DNA from: Diplonema papillatum
Lineage: Eukaryota; Euglenozoa; Diplonemea; Diplonemida; Diplonemidae
Assembly (NCBI GenBank): GCA_030068145.1
Contig: JAPJBO010000334.1
Span: forward strand, 158,328-222,327
Reading direction: 5' to 3'
DNA: 64,000 nt
This document shows positions 12,301 to 20,969 of the stretch, piece after piece. Below the pieces are notes generated by a model. The model worked only from the letters and a program-made list of their open reading frames with translations. It searched no databases and was not told the origin of the DNA. The translations under genes were made by a program, and so were the position numbers. Numbering within the stretch: the first letter of the stretch is position 1; every line of letters begins with the position of its first letter.

Positions 12301-12769
12301 CGCCGCCGTACATGCCCTCCGTGTTTTCCCGAAAGATGGCCCAGTCGATGTCGTCGCGGTAGTTGCGTGGGTTGTTGCGAATGGCGCGGCACGGTCTGAA
12401 GTTAGTCCGCAGATTGAGCTCCTGACGCATGCGGACGATCGGGCTCGTGTACTTGATGCCCGTGGGCTTGAGTTCTTCGCACAGCTCCTTCGCGGCTTCG
12501 AAGGCCGGTTTCGACGTGATCGCGGCGAACAGGCCGGCGTCGTTCTTCTCCTTGCAAAGCTGCGCGAGCGTTCGATCCGGCAGCGCGTTACCTTCCGCCT
12601 TCCAGAACTCCCACCCGATGTCGCAGTGCGTGTATTCCGCTTTGAACCCCGCCTTGTCGAGGACTTCGAGGCAGTTCTCCATCACCTCCGGTCCGATCCC
12701 GTCGCCCGGCAGAACCGCAATCCGGTGGGCCCGGCGGATCTGCACCGCTGCCTTCATTCCTCGTTGCAT
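9321..12769 (-). CDS. Isocitrate/isopropylmalate-family dehydrogenase (IDH-like), three exons
   Basis: Three exons join into a 385-residue NAD(P)-dependent beta-decarboxylating dehydrogenase: 12769-11780 (phase 0, ending at a GTACGC donor), 9904-9810 (after AAACAG, ending at a GTATGC donor) and 9393-9321 (after AACACAG, ending in TAG). Frame is kept at both joins and the spliced end ATRDFGGTANRHELTKAI matches the family's C-terminus. Visible motifs: PGDGIGPE (21-28), substrate arginines in IVRMRQELNLR (111-121) and R126, FRENTEG (146-152), DKPN with the catalytic Lys (223-226), NID (255-257), the metal aspartates in GDIISDL (280-286) and the NAD-loop EPSHGSAP (310-317). The protein most resembles the single-polypeptide isocitrate/isopropylmalate group rather than the animal IDH3 subunits; isocitrate is the probable substrate, with isopropylmalate or tartrate not excluded. 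The basic N-terminus could be a mitochondrial leader. An ATG at 12892 lies inside a MITE, so 12769 is preferred. Confidence 0.9.
9952..10018. repeat. Hairpin in intron 1 of the dehydrogenase gene
   Basis: GGGGAGGATTAGCCT near 9955 is matched in inverted order by AGGCTAATCTTCTCCC near 9998, leaving a loop of about 28 nt. It may be a tiny foldback element or MITE remnant. It lies 50 nt inside the large intron from the exon 2 acceptor. Confidence 0.55.
10214..10397. repeat. Three-copy tandem repeat in intron 1
   Basis: Three head-to-tail copies of a unit of about 60 bp, each containing GGTGCTAAGGCTCGTTCAG and CACTGTATAGGCGCGCCGA. Copies differ by a few substitutions and by the presence of a GGTGCATAC spacer. 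Confidence 0.85.
11061..11350 (+). repeat. Dispersed repeat family B, copy 3
   Basis: Full-length copy in intron 1 of the dehydrogenase gene, opposite to the gene. Its A-rich 3' end is joined directly to the 5' end of a family C copy with no spacer. Confidence 0.85.
11350..11571 (+). repeat. Dispersed repeat family C, copy 1
   Basis: A block of about 220 bp that starts AAATACTCGAGGGACTGCC and ends GCAGGTGCTTACACAAGAAA. Nearly identical copies lie at 20090 and 43800; partial or diverged ones lie at 15650, 16921, 20838, 44797 and (minus) 53277. The outer motifs, TACTCGA at the start and GCTTA followed by A-rich DNA at the end, are shared with family B, so the two families are probably related in mechanism. 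Confidence 0.85.
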
Positions 12770-12858
12770 TTTGTTCTTCGAGACTGGAGGTCCTATGCAT
12801 ACGCAAGATGAATGGTCTCTATTCGAGCCAACCCGACTTTTGTCGCAGTGTATATGTT

Positions 12859-13038
12859 TGAGCCGGTCCGTCCCTATCTCTTGAAACTGCATCGAAGTGC
12901 CTGCCGCTGTTTATCACAGTGAATCACGGTCCACCACGGTCTATCAGGTCCATCCCTAGTCCCTAGAGCTGCATTCAATTGCCCGGTGCAGTATTCTTCG
13001 ATTTATCACGGTCTATCAAGAGGGGATGGACCGGCTCA
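12859..13038. mobile_element. MITE family I (TGAGCCGGTCC ends)
   Basis: About 180 bp bounded by inverted ends TGAGCCGGTCCGTCCC and GGGATGGACCGGCTCA. The interior contains repeated ATCACGGTC blocks. A second copy is at 52276-52442 and a decayed one at about 30830-31215. It sits just upstream of the dehydrogenase start and could contribute 5' UTR or promoter sequence. No protein is encoded; superfamily not assigned. Confidence 0.75.
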
Positions 13039-13179
13039 ATATTGTTTGCAGTGGCTGGGAATGTGCGTGGAGCAAGCTTTTTTTCCCCCTCCAAGGAACC
13101 ACCTCACCTGTTCTCAAGAACTAGCCTGAGACAGGTATCCACCGTATGTAACCGATAACCGATAACCTCCAAAATGCAT

Positions 13180-13250
13180 AGAAATGGCAGAGTGACTGGG
13201 CGTCGGCCTTCAGGCCGGTAGGCCCAGGTTCGAACCCTGCCAAGACACTT
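13180..13250 (+). other. tRNA-like sequence with A- and B-box motifs
   Basis: TGGCAGAGTGACTGGG resembles a pol III A box and GGTTCGAACCC, about 45 nt further on, is a canonical B box. Between them lies the perfect palindrome CGGCCTTCAGGCCG at the anticodon-arm position. The 5' and 3' acceptor strands do not pair, so this is more likely a tRNA pseudogene or the head of a tRNA-derived SINE than a working tRNA. Confidence 0.4.
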
Positions 13251-13483
13251 TTCCGGTCATGGTTCGAGTCTGCAGGGCGTGCCTCATTCGTTCAATTGGT
13301 CTCCCATAGGTCTTGCTGCGGGCTCTATCAAAATAAAACACAAGAAACTAGGTGCTCTTTTTTGTCGTCAGCCACGAGACAACGTATGCGGACTGAGTGG
13401 CCCTCTGATCATGATGTCCAGGATTCGGGACCAGGTAAAGGTCAACAAGAAGCTCTGGGTTCCTTTCCTGCTACGGGATTCAC

Positions 13484-13692
13484 GTGTTCGGCGGTACCGC
13501 AGAGTTACGGGTCTGCGGGTCAAGTGGCTACCGACTTCCCAACCTAAAGCATCAAGGCGTGGCGCACCGTGGAGCTTGGCGCTTGCGCTGAACACCAGCT
13601 CGTGGGGCGCTGTTCTACCGTCAGCTCAAGCTTTGCAAGCTGTGGTTGACTGCCACGTTCCTGGACCCGGAGCGGGCTTCTTCTTTTTCCTC
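13484..13692 (+). repeat. Dispersed repeat family A, copy 1
   Basis: About 210 bp from CACGTGTTCGGCGGTAC to CACGTTCCTGGACCCGGAG followed by a pyrimidine tract. Other copies: 14320 (5' part), 15915 (interrupted by a MITE), 17440 (diverged), 26103, 31500 and, inverted, 50195. The conserved core is GGGTCAAGTGGCTACCGA followed by CCCAAACTAAAGCATCA. No shared open frame; a non-autonomous element of unknown class. Confidence 0.8.
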
Positions 13693-13879
13693 CTACTCTC
13701 CGAGGGGCGTCCAAAGGTCAAGCCACGACAGCGTCAGGGACGGTGACCACTGTACTTGATCTAATCCTGCGGTCTCCGACGCAAACTGGTGCCTCCTCTG
13801 TGCCTGGTGGCTCTGTGCGCCTCTAGGTATTGGAACGGGAGGGGGGGAGCCACAGCACTACGAGGAACAATTATTCTTC

Positions 13880-13993
13880 CTTTTTCGTCTTCTTGTTGCG
13901 TTAGTGGGGAGTCATTTGCATGCAAATGAGTACCACACTATCCTTTTTCTCAATCTCTCTCTCTCTCTGAGACTCTCTCTCTCTCTCTCTCTT
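13880..13993. repeat. Octamer palindrome block plus CT microsatellite
   Basis: GTTGCGTTAGTGGGGAG leads into the perfect palindrome TCATTTGCATGCAAATGA and then GTACCACACT. The same block recurs at 24410-24462 (minus) and 38346-38393. A CT-rich simple repeat follows (about 13952-13993). Confidence 0.75.
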
Positions 13994-14319
13994 TTAATTT
14001 TCTCTGTCGTTTCCTTTTTAAATAAGCAAGGGGAGAGAGGGCCCGTACGTTCGTTGGGCTGGTCGCACTCTACGTGTCTGGTGCTGTGCCTCGTGTCCAG
14101 AAAGGGCGAGCCGGGAGGCCGTGTGTGGTCTTGCGTGTTCCGCTTCCACAGTATTATCGAGCATCGGGACCACGGTGGTTTAACGTCTCCGGTTGACCGT
14201 TGAGACTGGATAGGGGGATGGTGGGGAAACAACAAAGGCGTGGGGAGCGGGCGGGGTGGGGCGATTGCAAGAACGTGCCTTGGTAAGGATATGATAAGAT
14301 GCCAAACCCCCCCCCTCTT

Positions 14320-14400
14320 CACGTGTTCGGCCACGTGACTGCAGAGCCACGGGCCCACGGGTCAAGTGGCTACTGATTTCCCAAACTAAAGCATCAAGGT
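14320..14400 (+). repeat. Family A, 5' fragment
   Basis: Matches the first 80 bp of family A up to AAAGCATCAAGG and then stops abruptly, so it is a truncated copy. Confidence 0.7.
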
Positions 14401-14439
14401 GACGTCGAAAAGTATTTTACTGGAGGGGGGGGCTTTTGG

Positions 14440-14640
14440 CATCGTCTCATATGTGCTCAACACCGCACTGGTCCCGTTTTTCGGTCATAAGGTGGACCAT
14501 CATCAGCGCGAAACCTGAGTGTCTGCAGACAGGATAGCGATGTAAGTCTACTTCGTCAGGCAGCCGATCGTAGCTCGTCACAGCCAGGACCCCGTGCTAC
14601 TAGAGCACAGGAAAATCCGTCACGGGCAGAAGGCCCCCCA
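14440..14640 (+). repeat. Dispersed repeat family G, copy 1
   Basis: Contains CACCGCACTGGTCCCGT, GGACCATCATCAGCGCG and a GTAGCTCGTCACAGCCAGGA block ending in AATCCGTCACGGG. A fuller copy lies at 16582-16785 and a 5' fragment at 23236-23320. Copy 1 lacks about 20 bp in the middle. Unclassified. Confidence 0.7.
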
Positions 14641-15640
14641 CAACCGTGTCTGAGCAATCAGTCAAACAATCAGGGCCCCCGCCCTCATTGTGACTGCGAC
14701 TCGCAGGGCGGCACTGACTCGTCCTTCTTACGGTGGCAATCTGCAAAGTAAACTCCAGCAGAGCACAGTGGACATGGGGTTGCCGTGTGCAGCACCAGCG
14801 GGTGAAGTACCAAAAGGAAAAGAGTGCGAGGAAGTAGTCCTGCGAGCTGAGGGCAGCATGTCGCGCTACCTTACTGGAAATGGGGGGATTGCAAGAAAAA
14901 AGGAGAGTGGAAGGGGTGGAGGGGGCGAAGAGTGCTTGCGGCCGCAAGGAAACAAACTGCTTCGCCTCGTTTGCGGGTGGGATAGCAGGGTCGTTATGTA
15001 AGTCTGACGGTTGTCCGTACAGGCTTTTCGGGGAGCTATTTGACAATCGGGGGTGCATTCTCGCTCAGGTTGCCGTTTTAATTGGGAAGAAAAGTAAAAG
15101 CAGCTGGGCAAAGATGCTCGCAACCGACGTACGTGTTATATGAACGCCTACTACTTCTTTTAGAGTGAAAGTCCGTTTGAGAATCCAGGGGCTTCGGATG
15201 AACATCGTTTCTTTTTTTCGTTGGTTTCGACAGGGGTTTAGTCAGGAATTTCTTTAAAGCTCCAGATTCTCTTCGTCGGACCTGGCCTAACTTACGCCCT
15301 GGTTTCTCCAACCCTCCTTCGTGCAGCTGTTGCACCGGAATTTGCTCCCGTAGTGCAACAGCACTAAAAAGCAGGGGTTTACAACCACTGAACGTCGTGA
15401 CACTGCACACGGGCAAGGGCGGTAGGCGAGCGATGAGAATGTTTATCGGGGGTTTGGAAACAGGTGAAGTCCTTCTAAAATCTTCGACTATGCGGTGCAA
15501 AGTTGCACGACGAAAAGAAAAAGAGTGGCTGACGGGGAAACGTCCTTTCACACATGGCTTTGTACAGCCCGAACAACTTTCGATTACGCCAGGTATTTGG
15601 CAACTCCAGGGGCAATCCACTTGCTGAAGTACCTAGGATT
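14641..15640. other. Spacer with no recognised gene
   Basis: One kilobase with short frames on both strands and no identifiable domain. A copy of the TTTTAGAGTGAAAGTYCG motif (family J) occurs at 15157-15180. Confidence 0.35.
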
Positions 15641-15649
15641 GGAACACTG

Positions 15650-15800
15650 CTTTACCATCACCCGGCGCTTATTTCGACGGAGGCTAGAGAGGGGGTTGAG
15701 GGAACACGCTTACGGCCGGGCACCAAGCCGGATTTACCTGTGCTTCGTGGGGCTGCGGGAACATTTTCCTGCGGCCTCGATCTACTGGCCTATTCCAAAG
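15650..15800 (+). repeat. Family C, diverged copy
   Basis: Retains the order GCTTATTTCGACGGAGGCTAG, GATTTACCTGTG, GGGGCTGCGGGAACATTT and TCTACTGGC of family C, but differs at many positions from the young copies. It is an old insertion. Confidence 0.55.
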
Positions 15801-15914
15801 AAGTGAGATCCAGTTGACCGGTTGGCCTCAGGACGCGCGTGGGTATTTGGCAGGTGCGGGCACGGAGAACACGATTTCGTGTCTGCTTCGTTTTTTTGCT
15901 TGTTCTTTTCGTTC

Positions 15915-16320
15915 TTCTCCGGCTTTCAAGGCGTGGCGCGCTTCGGGGCTTGGCGCTTGCGCGAATTGAACACGAGCCCGCATTCACACGGGGCAGAGCG
16001 GGGGCGGGGTTGTGGCAGCACCGTGCACCCACAACTTTCCCACAATGTGGTCCAAACAGCCACAACATATACCCAATGTATTGTGGCGATTACCAATAAT
16101 CTTCTCCCATCCCCCCCCCCCCCAGGAAAATTGGGGTCCAATATCGAAAGATTTCTGTCGGCGGAATTGTGCCCATTCCCAAGGCCCAAAAAAAGACAAA
16201 CGATTCTAGCCACAACAGCCACCAAACATCGTGGGGAAATGTTGTGGCTATTCTGACCACATTTGTGGGAAAGTTGTGGGTGCGCAGGCTGTGGCACTGT
16301 GCTAGTTCCGACTCAAGTTA
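15915..16320 (+). repeat. Family A copy split by a MITE
   Basis: The left part (15926-16017) carries the GGCTTGGCGCTTGCGC block and runs to GGGGTTGTGGCA; the right part resumes at 16297 with CTGTGCTAGTTCCGACTCAAG. In intact copies these segments are contiguous, which dates the MITE after the family A insertion. Confidence 0.75.
16018..16289. mobile_element. MITE with hAT-like target duplication
   Basis: A 272-bp element inside a family A copy. Its ends, GCACCGTGCACCCACAAC on the left and the complement of GCCTGCGCACCCACAAC on the right, are inverted repeats, and similarity continues about 40 bp inward (ACTTTCCCACAAATGTGGTC). The flanks repeat TGTGGCA at 16011-16017 and 16290-16296; an eighth base differs (T versus C), so the original duplication was probably 8 bp. 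A C12-type homopolymer lies in the middle. Confidence 0.8.
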
Positions 16321-16581
16321 GCTGTTGCATGTGGAGGGCGCCAACGCCTCCGAAGAGCTCAAGGGCACGTATTACGGCTGCATCGTGGTGCCTCACGACG
16401 GCGCGCAGCGCGACAGCACAGTCTGCGAGCTAAAAACCTGGGCTATATATACTCCGCGTTAGGTGTTACTTGTCATCATGCTGCGGTTCTTCGTAACCGA
16501 GCGGTTCCCTTCCTTTCGTGTTTCTGGGGGGGAAATCTTAGCTTAATGTTTAGGCAGAGCACTGCCTCTCATGCATGGGGG

Positions 16582-16785
16582 GATTGCAAGAACGTGCTTG
16601 GATGGGTATGTGCTCAACACCGCACTGGTCCCGTCTGCGCCGTGTTTCGGTCCTTTAAGCCACGGACACATAAGGCGGACCATCATCAGCGCGGTGAGTC
16701 TGGTTTGTCAGGCGGCTGTTCGTAGCTCGTCACAGCCAGGACCACCCGTGCTACTAGAGCACAGGCGAATCCGTCACGGGGAGAA
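16582..16785 (+). repeat. Dispersed repeat family G, copy 2
   Basis: Starts at GATTGCAAGAACGTGCTTGG and runs through CGCACTGGTCCCGTCTGC, GGACCATCATCAGCGCGG and GTAGCTCGTCACAGCCAGG to AATCCGTCACGGG. It is the most complete of the three copies. Confidence 0.7.
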
Positions 16786-16920
16786 GGCCCCTGCTCGTGC
16801 ATGGGGGGGGGCTTTTCCGCTCTGGGACAATTAAGGGGGTGTGCTAAAAAAGGAGTGCCTGCAGCCACTGGTTCAGCGAGCCTATGTTGGGTTGACTAGA
16901 CCAGGGGCTGGGGCTATATC

Positions 16921-17070
16921 AAAAAATACTCGAAGGGGTCCGCCCCGGTGCTTATCTCGGCGGAGGCTGAAGGGGGGCAGAGACAGTGCGAGTGCCAGTT
17001 GGACACTTTTTTCAGAGTGAAAGTTCGCTTGCGATTCCGGATTTTAGAGTCTCCGGTGACCTACCTTTGT
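16921..17070 (+). repeat. Family C 5' fragment followed by a J motif
   Basis: AAAAATACTCGAAGGGGTCC and GGCGGAGGCTGAAGGGGG match the start of family C. From 17013 the J motif GAGTGAAAGTTCGCTTG begins, followed by TAGAGTCTCCGGTGACC, a block seen again at 60424. Confidence 0.55.
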
Positions 17071-17956
17071 TCTTTTAAAGCTAATACGTACTGGGTGGGT
17101 TTGGGGGGGCATGCATGGCTTCTTTCGTGTACACTTGCTTGCTTTGGCAAGCCTGGTCTTGGTGTTCTTGATGTCGGTCACAATTTGTGACCGACACCAA
17201 GATCTCTCCAGGTTAGGGGAGTATTCTTGGGCCCCCCACGTTTTCGTTGTAGATTCTACTGAACCGTGTGGTTTGTCACAGTTCCTCCTGTTTCCGATTT
17301 TGCACTCTTCGAGTATTTCCTAACAAAGCAGATGCTAACTTGAAAAAAGAAAACGGAAAAAGCCGTACTCCAACCACTAAAAAGGATCTCGCTACGAAAC
17401 GTTTTCTTTTTTTGGCACGTACAAACATCGCGCCTATTCTTGCTTCTTCGGTGTTCCGCCTGCTGCGCGGTGGCCGAGCTTCACGTCGGTCAAGTGGGTA
17501 CCGATTCCCAACCCACCCCGCCGCAAGGCGCAAACCCGTACGTTGGGGCTTGGGGCTTGCGCTGAACACTCTGCGACCACTGCGGGTCGCACGACGATCG
17601 CGCGATACAGCTCGACCCTCAACAACTGCCGCATCCCGCCGTGCCGCTCGCCGGTAGCGAGAGAACGAGGACTCCGAGTCAGGATCTGACTACGAACTTG
17701 TCACAAGCTACCCGGCAGCAGTTGCAGCCGACGCGTGGTTAGTGACCCATCCGGTACAGGCCCGTAGAGACGGTCTACTTCAGGCCGACTAGAGCCTTCG
17801 TCAGCGGAGTGGAACACCAGGCTCGTCGAGGGAGAGAGAAGCCGTTTTTTGCAGCTTCGTTCGAGTCGGAAAGAACCAACCTTCCAAGATCCAGGGTCGT
17901 ACGAGCGCTTGCACCCTGAAGACCTCCCGGACCTCCGAAGAGAGTTGAAGTATGTA
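17071..17956. other. Spacer with a decayed family A copy
   Basis: 17440-17590 keeps GGTCAAGTGGGTACCGATTCC and GGGGCTTGCGCTGAACAC of family A in a heavily mutated context. No gene was recognised in the rest. Confidence 0.35.
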
Positions 17957-18185
17957 AAGATAAAGTGGTGTCACCTGAGGGGGTAATCTCAGGCGCCCAC
18001 GTGATAAGCCGCTAAAGCAGCGGCTGCCGGCTTTTCCCGTGACACCTTTTATATGTAGTGGCTATCATGAATAGACTACGCTATAGAAAGAGTAGCGTTG
18101 GCACTCTTACAGGTTCGTTCCGTCGTAACTCGCCGGGAACGGGCACTCCAGTGAAACTGGGTATGCTACCGTATGTTACCAGAGT
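17957..18185 (+). repeat. Repeat family M, structured, copy 1
   Basis: About 190 bp shared with 33543-33745. The first 80 nt (17967-18046) are closed by GGTGTCAC and GTGACACC and contain two further hairpins: CCTGAG/CTCAGG and AAGCC/GGCTT, giving a possible three-way junction. Downstream, GAGTAGCGTTGGC and GGGAACGGGCACTCCAG are also conserved. It could be a MITE or a mobile structured RNA; no known ribozyme core was recognised. Confidence 0.65.
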
Positions 18186-18357
18186 GGCAAATCACTCCAC
18201 GGATTGTTTTTTTGGCATCGTCGGCTTGCTGCTTAACCCGACCGGCTCACCACGGGACCCGCACGCGGAAGAGCGAGTCGATAGCGGGTCTCTTCAATGT
18301 CCGGTGGACTAATTTTTGGGTCAACGTTTTGAGTGGCTGGTCACGATAGCAGCTGGA

Positions 18358-18885
18358 TCACCCATCTGCAGCGGGGCGTACGAATGCACAGACATGTGTG
18401 TGTTGTAGCGAAGCTCGAACTGTTTGCTGGACAAACCGCAAGAAACAGAGCCAGGCGGTAGCTTGTTTTGCGGGCCGTCCAAAAAAATTCTCGTTGGCGA
18501 CGATCGCTTGCACTTCCCATGAATCGGTGGCAACTTCGCCGTGGCACTGCTTGGTTACTTCTTCTCCCTCCACGCCACTTCCTTGTTCGACTTCCTCTTC
18601 CGCTTGTTCTGCAGCTCCTCGACAGCGCGGCTGCCGAAGCTTTGCTCGTTTGCGACGGTGGCTTGCACTCCCTCCATATCGGTGGCAACTTCGCTGTAGT
18701 ACTGCTTGGGGTTCTTAAGCAGGTAGTCATCGAGTGGCGTGCCCTTGGAGCTGTTCAAGTCGTCGAAGCTCGTTTTGACGTTGATCAGGTCTTCCTTGCG
18801 GAGGTGCGGCGGTCGCCGTTCAGGTGCACAGTCTGCGGTTTCGTGGCCTTTCCTGTTGGAGAGTTGATCCGTGGCTACTGAGCTT
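18358..18885 (-). pseudogene. Possible decayed coding segment with repeated EVATD motif
   Basis: A minus-strand frame from about 18885 to 18555 reads a charged helical sequence (for example LINVKTSFDDLNSSKGTP and YYSEVATDMEGVQATVANE, ending NKRKRKSNKEVAWREKK and stop). A second frame just downstream repeats the motif as GEVATDSWEVQAIVANENF. The frames are offset, so if it was a gene it is frameshifted or spliced. I do not recognise the family. Confidence 0.3.
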
Positions 18886-19034
18886 AGTTGTCAAGTAACA
18901 CTAGTGGGGTGGGGGGGCTAATTATTGTTGTTAACCCTTTTCGGACTGGGGACTTTTATGCCGAAAAACGTCGAAAAGCGACTACCCGAGCTACAGTTCG
19001 GACACTGGGCCGTCCAGAGCAAAGACGCGTCAAA

Positions 19035-19200
19035 AATGATCAATGTTTGCTGCTGTGAAGAGATGTGTTACCAAACCTTCCCAATGAGCACCAGGTTTCC
19101 CATTTTGGAGTCGTAAAACTCTCGGGTTTGACCATAGATTGCCCAAGGCTTTCTGCGCCGTGAACAACCTCCCCCTCCGTCTGTGAGGGGTTAACGGTAT
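19035..19200 (+). repeat. Dispersed repeat family F, fragment
   Basis: TGCTGCTGTGAAGAGATGT, AGGCTTTCTGCGC and CCTCCGTCYGTGAGGGGTTAA are shared with 47280-47400 and 47828-47945. Orientation is the same. The copy lacks the right half with the GCATGCTTGATGC palindrome. Confidence 0.65.
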
Positions 19201-19571
19201 GTTTGTACTCACACTTTTTTGTTGGCACCGAGCCCGCCAACCCCGCAACTCGATGTTGACGAACGCAATTGCAGGTGACGGCGACATTATCAAGTAACGC
19301 TACCCCGCAAGCAGTGCCTGACTGCCTGCACGACAGGAGGGCCGATGCCGACGAAGAGGGCAGTCATCGGCCCAATCGCCGAGCAACCGATCTGCTGTCA
19401 TCGGCAGCTTCGGTAGTCTTCGTTTTTCGAGGTTCGCATTTCGGCATGGATGCACTGGGTACATCTATTGTTGAGGGGAGCCTAGAGTCTGCATAGTTTT
19501 CTTGTAGACTAAATCACGTGGTAGAGGGCGACCCCTGTGCTCGAGTGTAATTCCATGCACAGGTCCATAAC

Positions 19572-19855
19572 CATCGCCCGAACTTTGCTTCACCAGAACT
19601 TAGCATCGCCCGAACTTTGCTTCACCAGAACTTAGCATCGCCCGAACTTTGCTTCACCAGAACTTAGCATCGCCCGAACTTTGCTTCACCAGAACTTAGC
19701 ATCGCCCGGACTTTGCTTCACCAGAACTTAGCATCGCCCGAACTTTGCTTCACCAAAACTTAGCACCGCCCGAACTTGCTTCACCAGAACTTAGCACCGC
19801 CCGAACTTTGCTTCACCAGAACTTAGCTTCTCCCGAACATTGCTACAAACTTTGC
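19572..19855. repeat. 32-bp tandem repeat, about nine units
   Basis: Units read CATCGCCCGAACTTTG then CTTCACCAGAACTTAG. Five or six central units are almost identical; the last ones vary (CACCGCCC, CTTCTCCC) and one has lost a base. There are no spacers, so this is a minisatellite and not a CRISPR array. Confidence 0.95.
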
Positions 19856-20089
19856 TTCGCCGGATCTCAAGGACACCGGAGGAGATGGCAAACGAGTGCG
19901 CCGCCGCGATCGGAATCTCAAGAAACCACTCGATCATGACGACCCCATGGCAGGTGACGACGTCATGAAAAAGCCTACCACGAGAAAGTGCATGCTGATC
20001 CATGTGGTTCGTGTACTCAAAGAACTTGTTAAGCAGCGGCTGCCAAAACTTGCCGTAACACCTACGATCAAAGTAAAGGAGGAAAGGAA

Positions 20090-20308
20090 AATACTCGAGG
20101 GACTGCCTTGTGCTCATTTCGAAGGAGGCTAGAGGGGGAGAAAACAATACAACTACAAAGTGGGTCTTTTTTGTTGAACGCTTACGCCTGCCACTAAACC
20201 CAGATTTACCTGTGTTTCGTGTGGGCTACAGCACATTTACCTCCTTTGATCTATCGCAACTGGCAGTCTCCTCAAGCATTTCCTACAAAGCAGGTGCTTC
20301 TACAAAAA
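20090..20308 (+). repeat. Family C, copy 2 (young)
   Basis: Nearly identical to the copies at 11350 and 43800, from AAAATACTCGAGGGACTGC to CAGGTGCTTCTACAAAAAAAG. Confidence 0.9.
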
Positions 20309-20564
20309 AAGAAAGGGGGCAGGTTGTATTTTTCGACCCTCGTAGCTCACTGGGTCAGGCGCGCCAGGTAGATGCTGGCTAGTTTCTGTCTGAAGAACGT
20401 GAAAAGAACGCCAGCAGGGCGGGAGTTGGATTGACATACATGCACCTGTAGAACCCGCTCCCGGAGCCCATCTCCTCCATGGAGCCGCGTTTGCGCTCTG
20501 TTCCGCAAAGGGCGCAAAGACGCACCCCAGAAGCCATTCGAGGAGAGGTCTGAGCGTACCTGTG

Positions 20565-20669
20565 GATGCCGCCCGAGTCAGAGGCGTAGCCCCTTACACC
20601 GCGAGACACCACAGCACCGGCGAGGCAGCGGGTCACCAACGCGGCAGCAGTTCTGGAGCTCCTCAGCAT
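20565..20669 (-). CDS. Orphan first exon with mitochondrial-type leader (partial)
   Basis: From the ATG at 20669 the frame reads MLRSSRTAAALVTRCLAGAV and continues to GIHR, rich in Arg, Ser and Ala and free of acids until ASDSGG, which is typical of a mitochondrial presequence with a cleavage site near RGYAS. It meets a good donor (ATCCACAG then GTACGCTC) at about 20565. No downstream exon could be identified; family C and a tandem repeat occupy the next 1 kb. Either the rest lies beyond the repeats or this is a broken gene. Confidence 0.4.
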
Positions 20670-20837
20670 CGTGTGTGTCTGTTTGCCTTTTGCTTCTCCT
20701 TTTTGGTCTTCTCTTTTTTTCTGTTGAGTGCTTCCCCCTTTCTTCTCGCCCTGCAGAGGTTGTTATCGTTGTTATTGTTTTGAGGGATAAGGAAAGGTAA
20801 GAATATAGTTGAGTCGCAGCTCTTGATGAAAACAGCG

Positions 20838-20969
20838 GTTTGTTGAACGCTTACGCCCGCCACTAAACCCAGATTTACCTGTGTTTCGTGCGGGCTACAG
20901 CACATTTACCTCCTTTGATCTATCGCAACTGGCAGTCTCCTCAAGCATCTCCTACAAAGCAGGTGCTTA
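20838..20969 (+). repeat. Family C, 5'-truncated copy cut by a hAT MITE
   Basis: Begins at TTGTTGAACGCTTACGCC within the family C sequence and runs to GCAGGTGCTTA, where the MITE at 20970 is inserted. The missing end (GGTGCTTATACAAAAA) resumes at 21614. Confidence 0.85.

Noticed and set aside
11771-12811. 346-codon plus-strand frame
   Set aside because: Antisense shadow of exon 1 of the dehydrogenase, whose own strand carries all family motifs.
12770-12892. Upstream in-frame ATG of the dehydrogenase
   Set aside because: The extra 41 codons derive partly from the MITE at 12859-13038, so the ATG at 12769 is the better start.
16440-16460. TATA-like box GGCTATATATACTCC
   Set aside because: No coding region follows on either strand within a sensible distance.
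19572-19855. CRISPR-like array
   Set aside because: Units are contiguous without spacers and the genome is eukaryotic.
19865-20060. Possible minus-strand exon (FWQPLLNKFFEYTNHMDQ)
   Set aside because: Reads like protein and has candidate splice sites but matches nothing I know; mentioned only as a possible partner of the leader exon at 20565.
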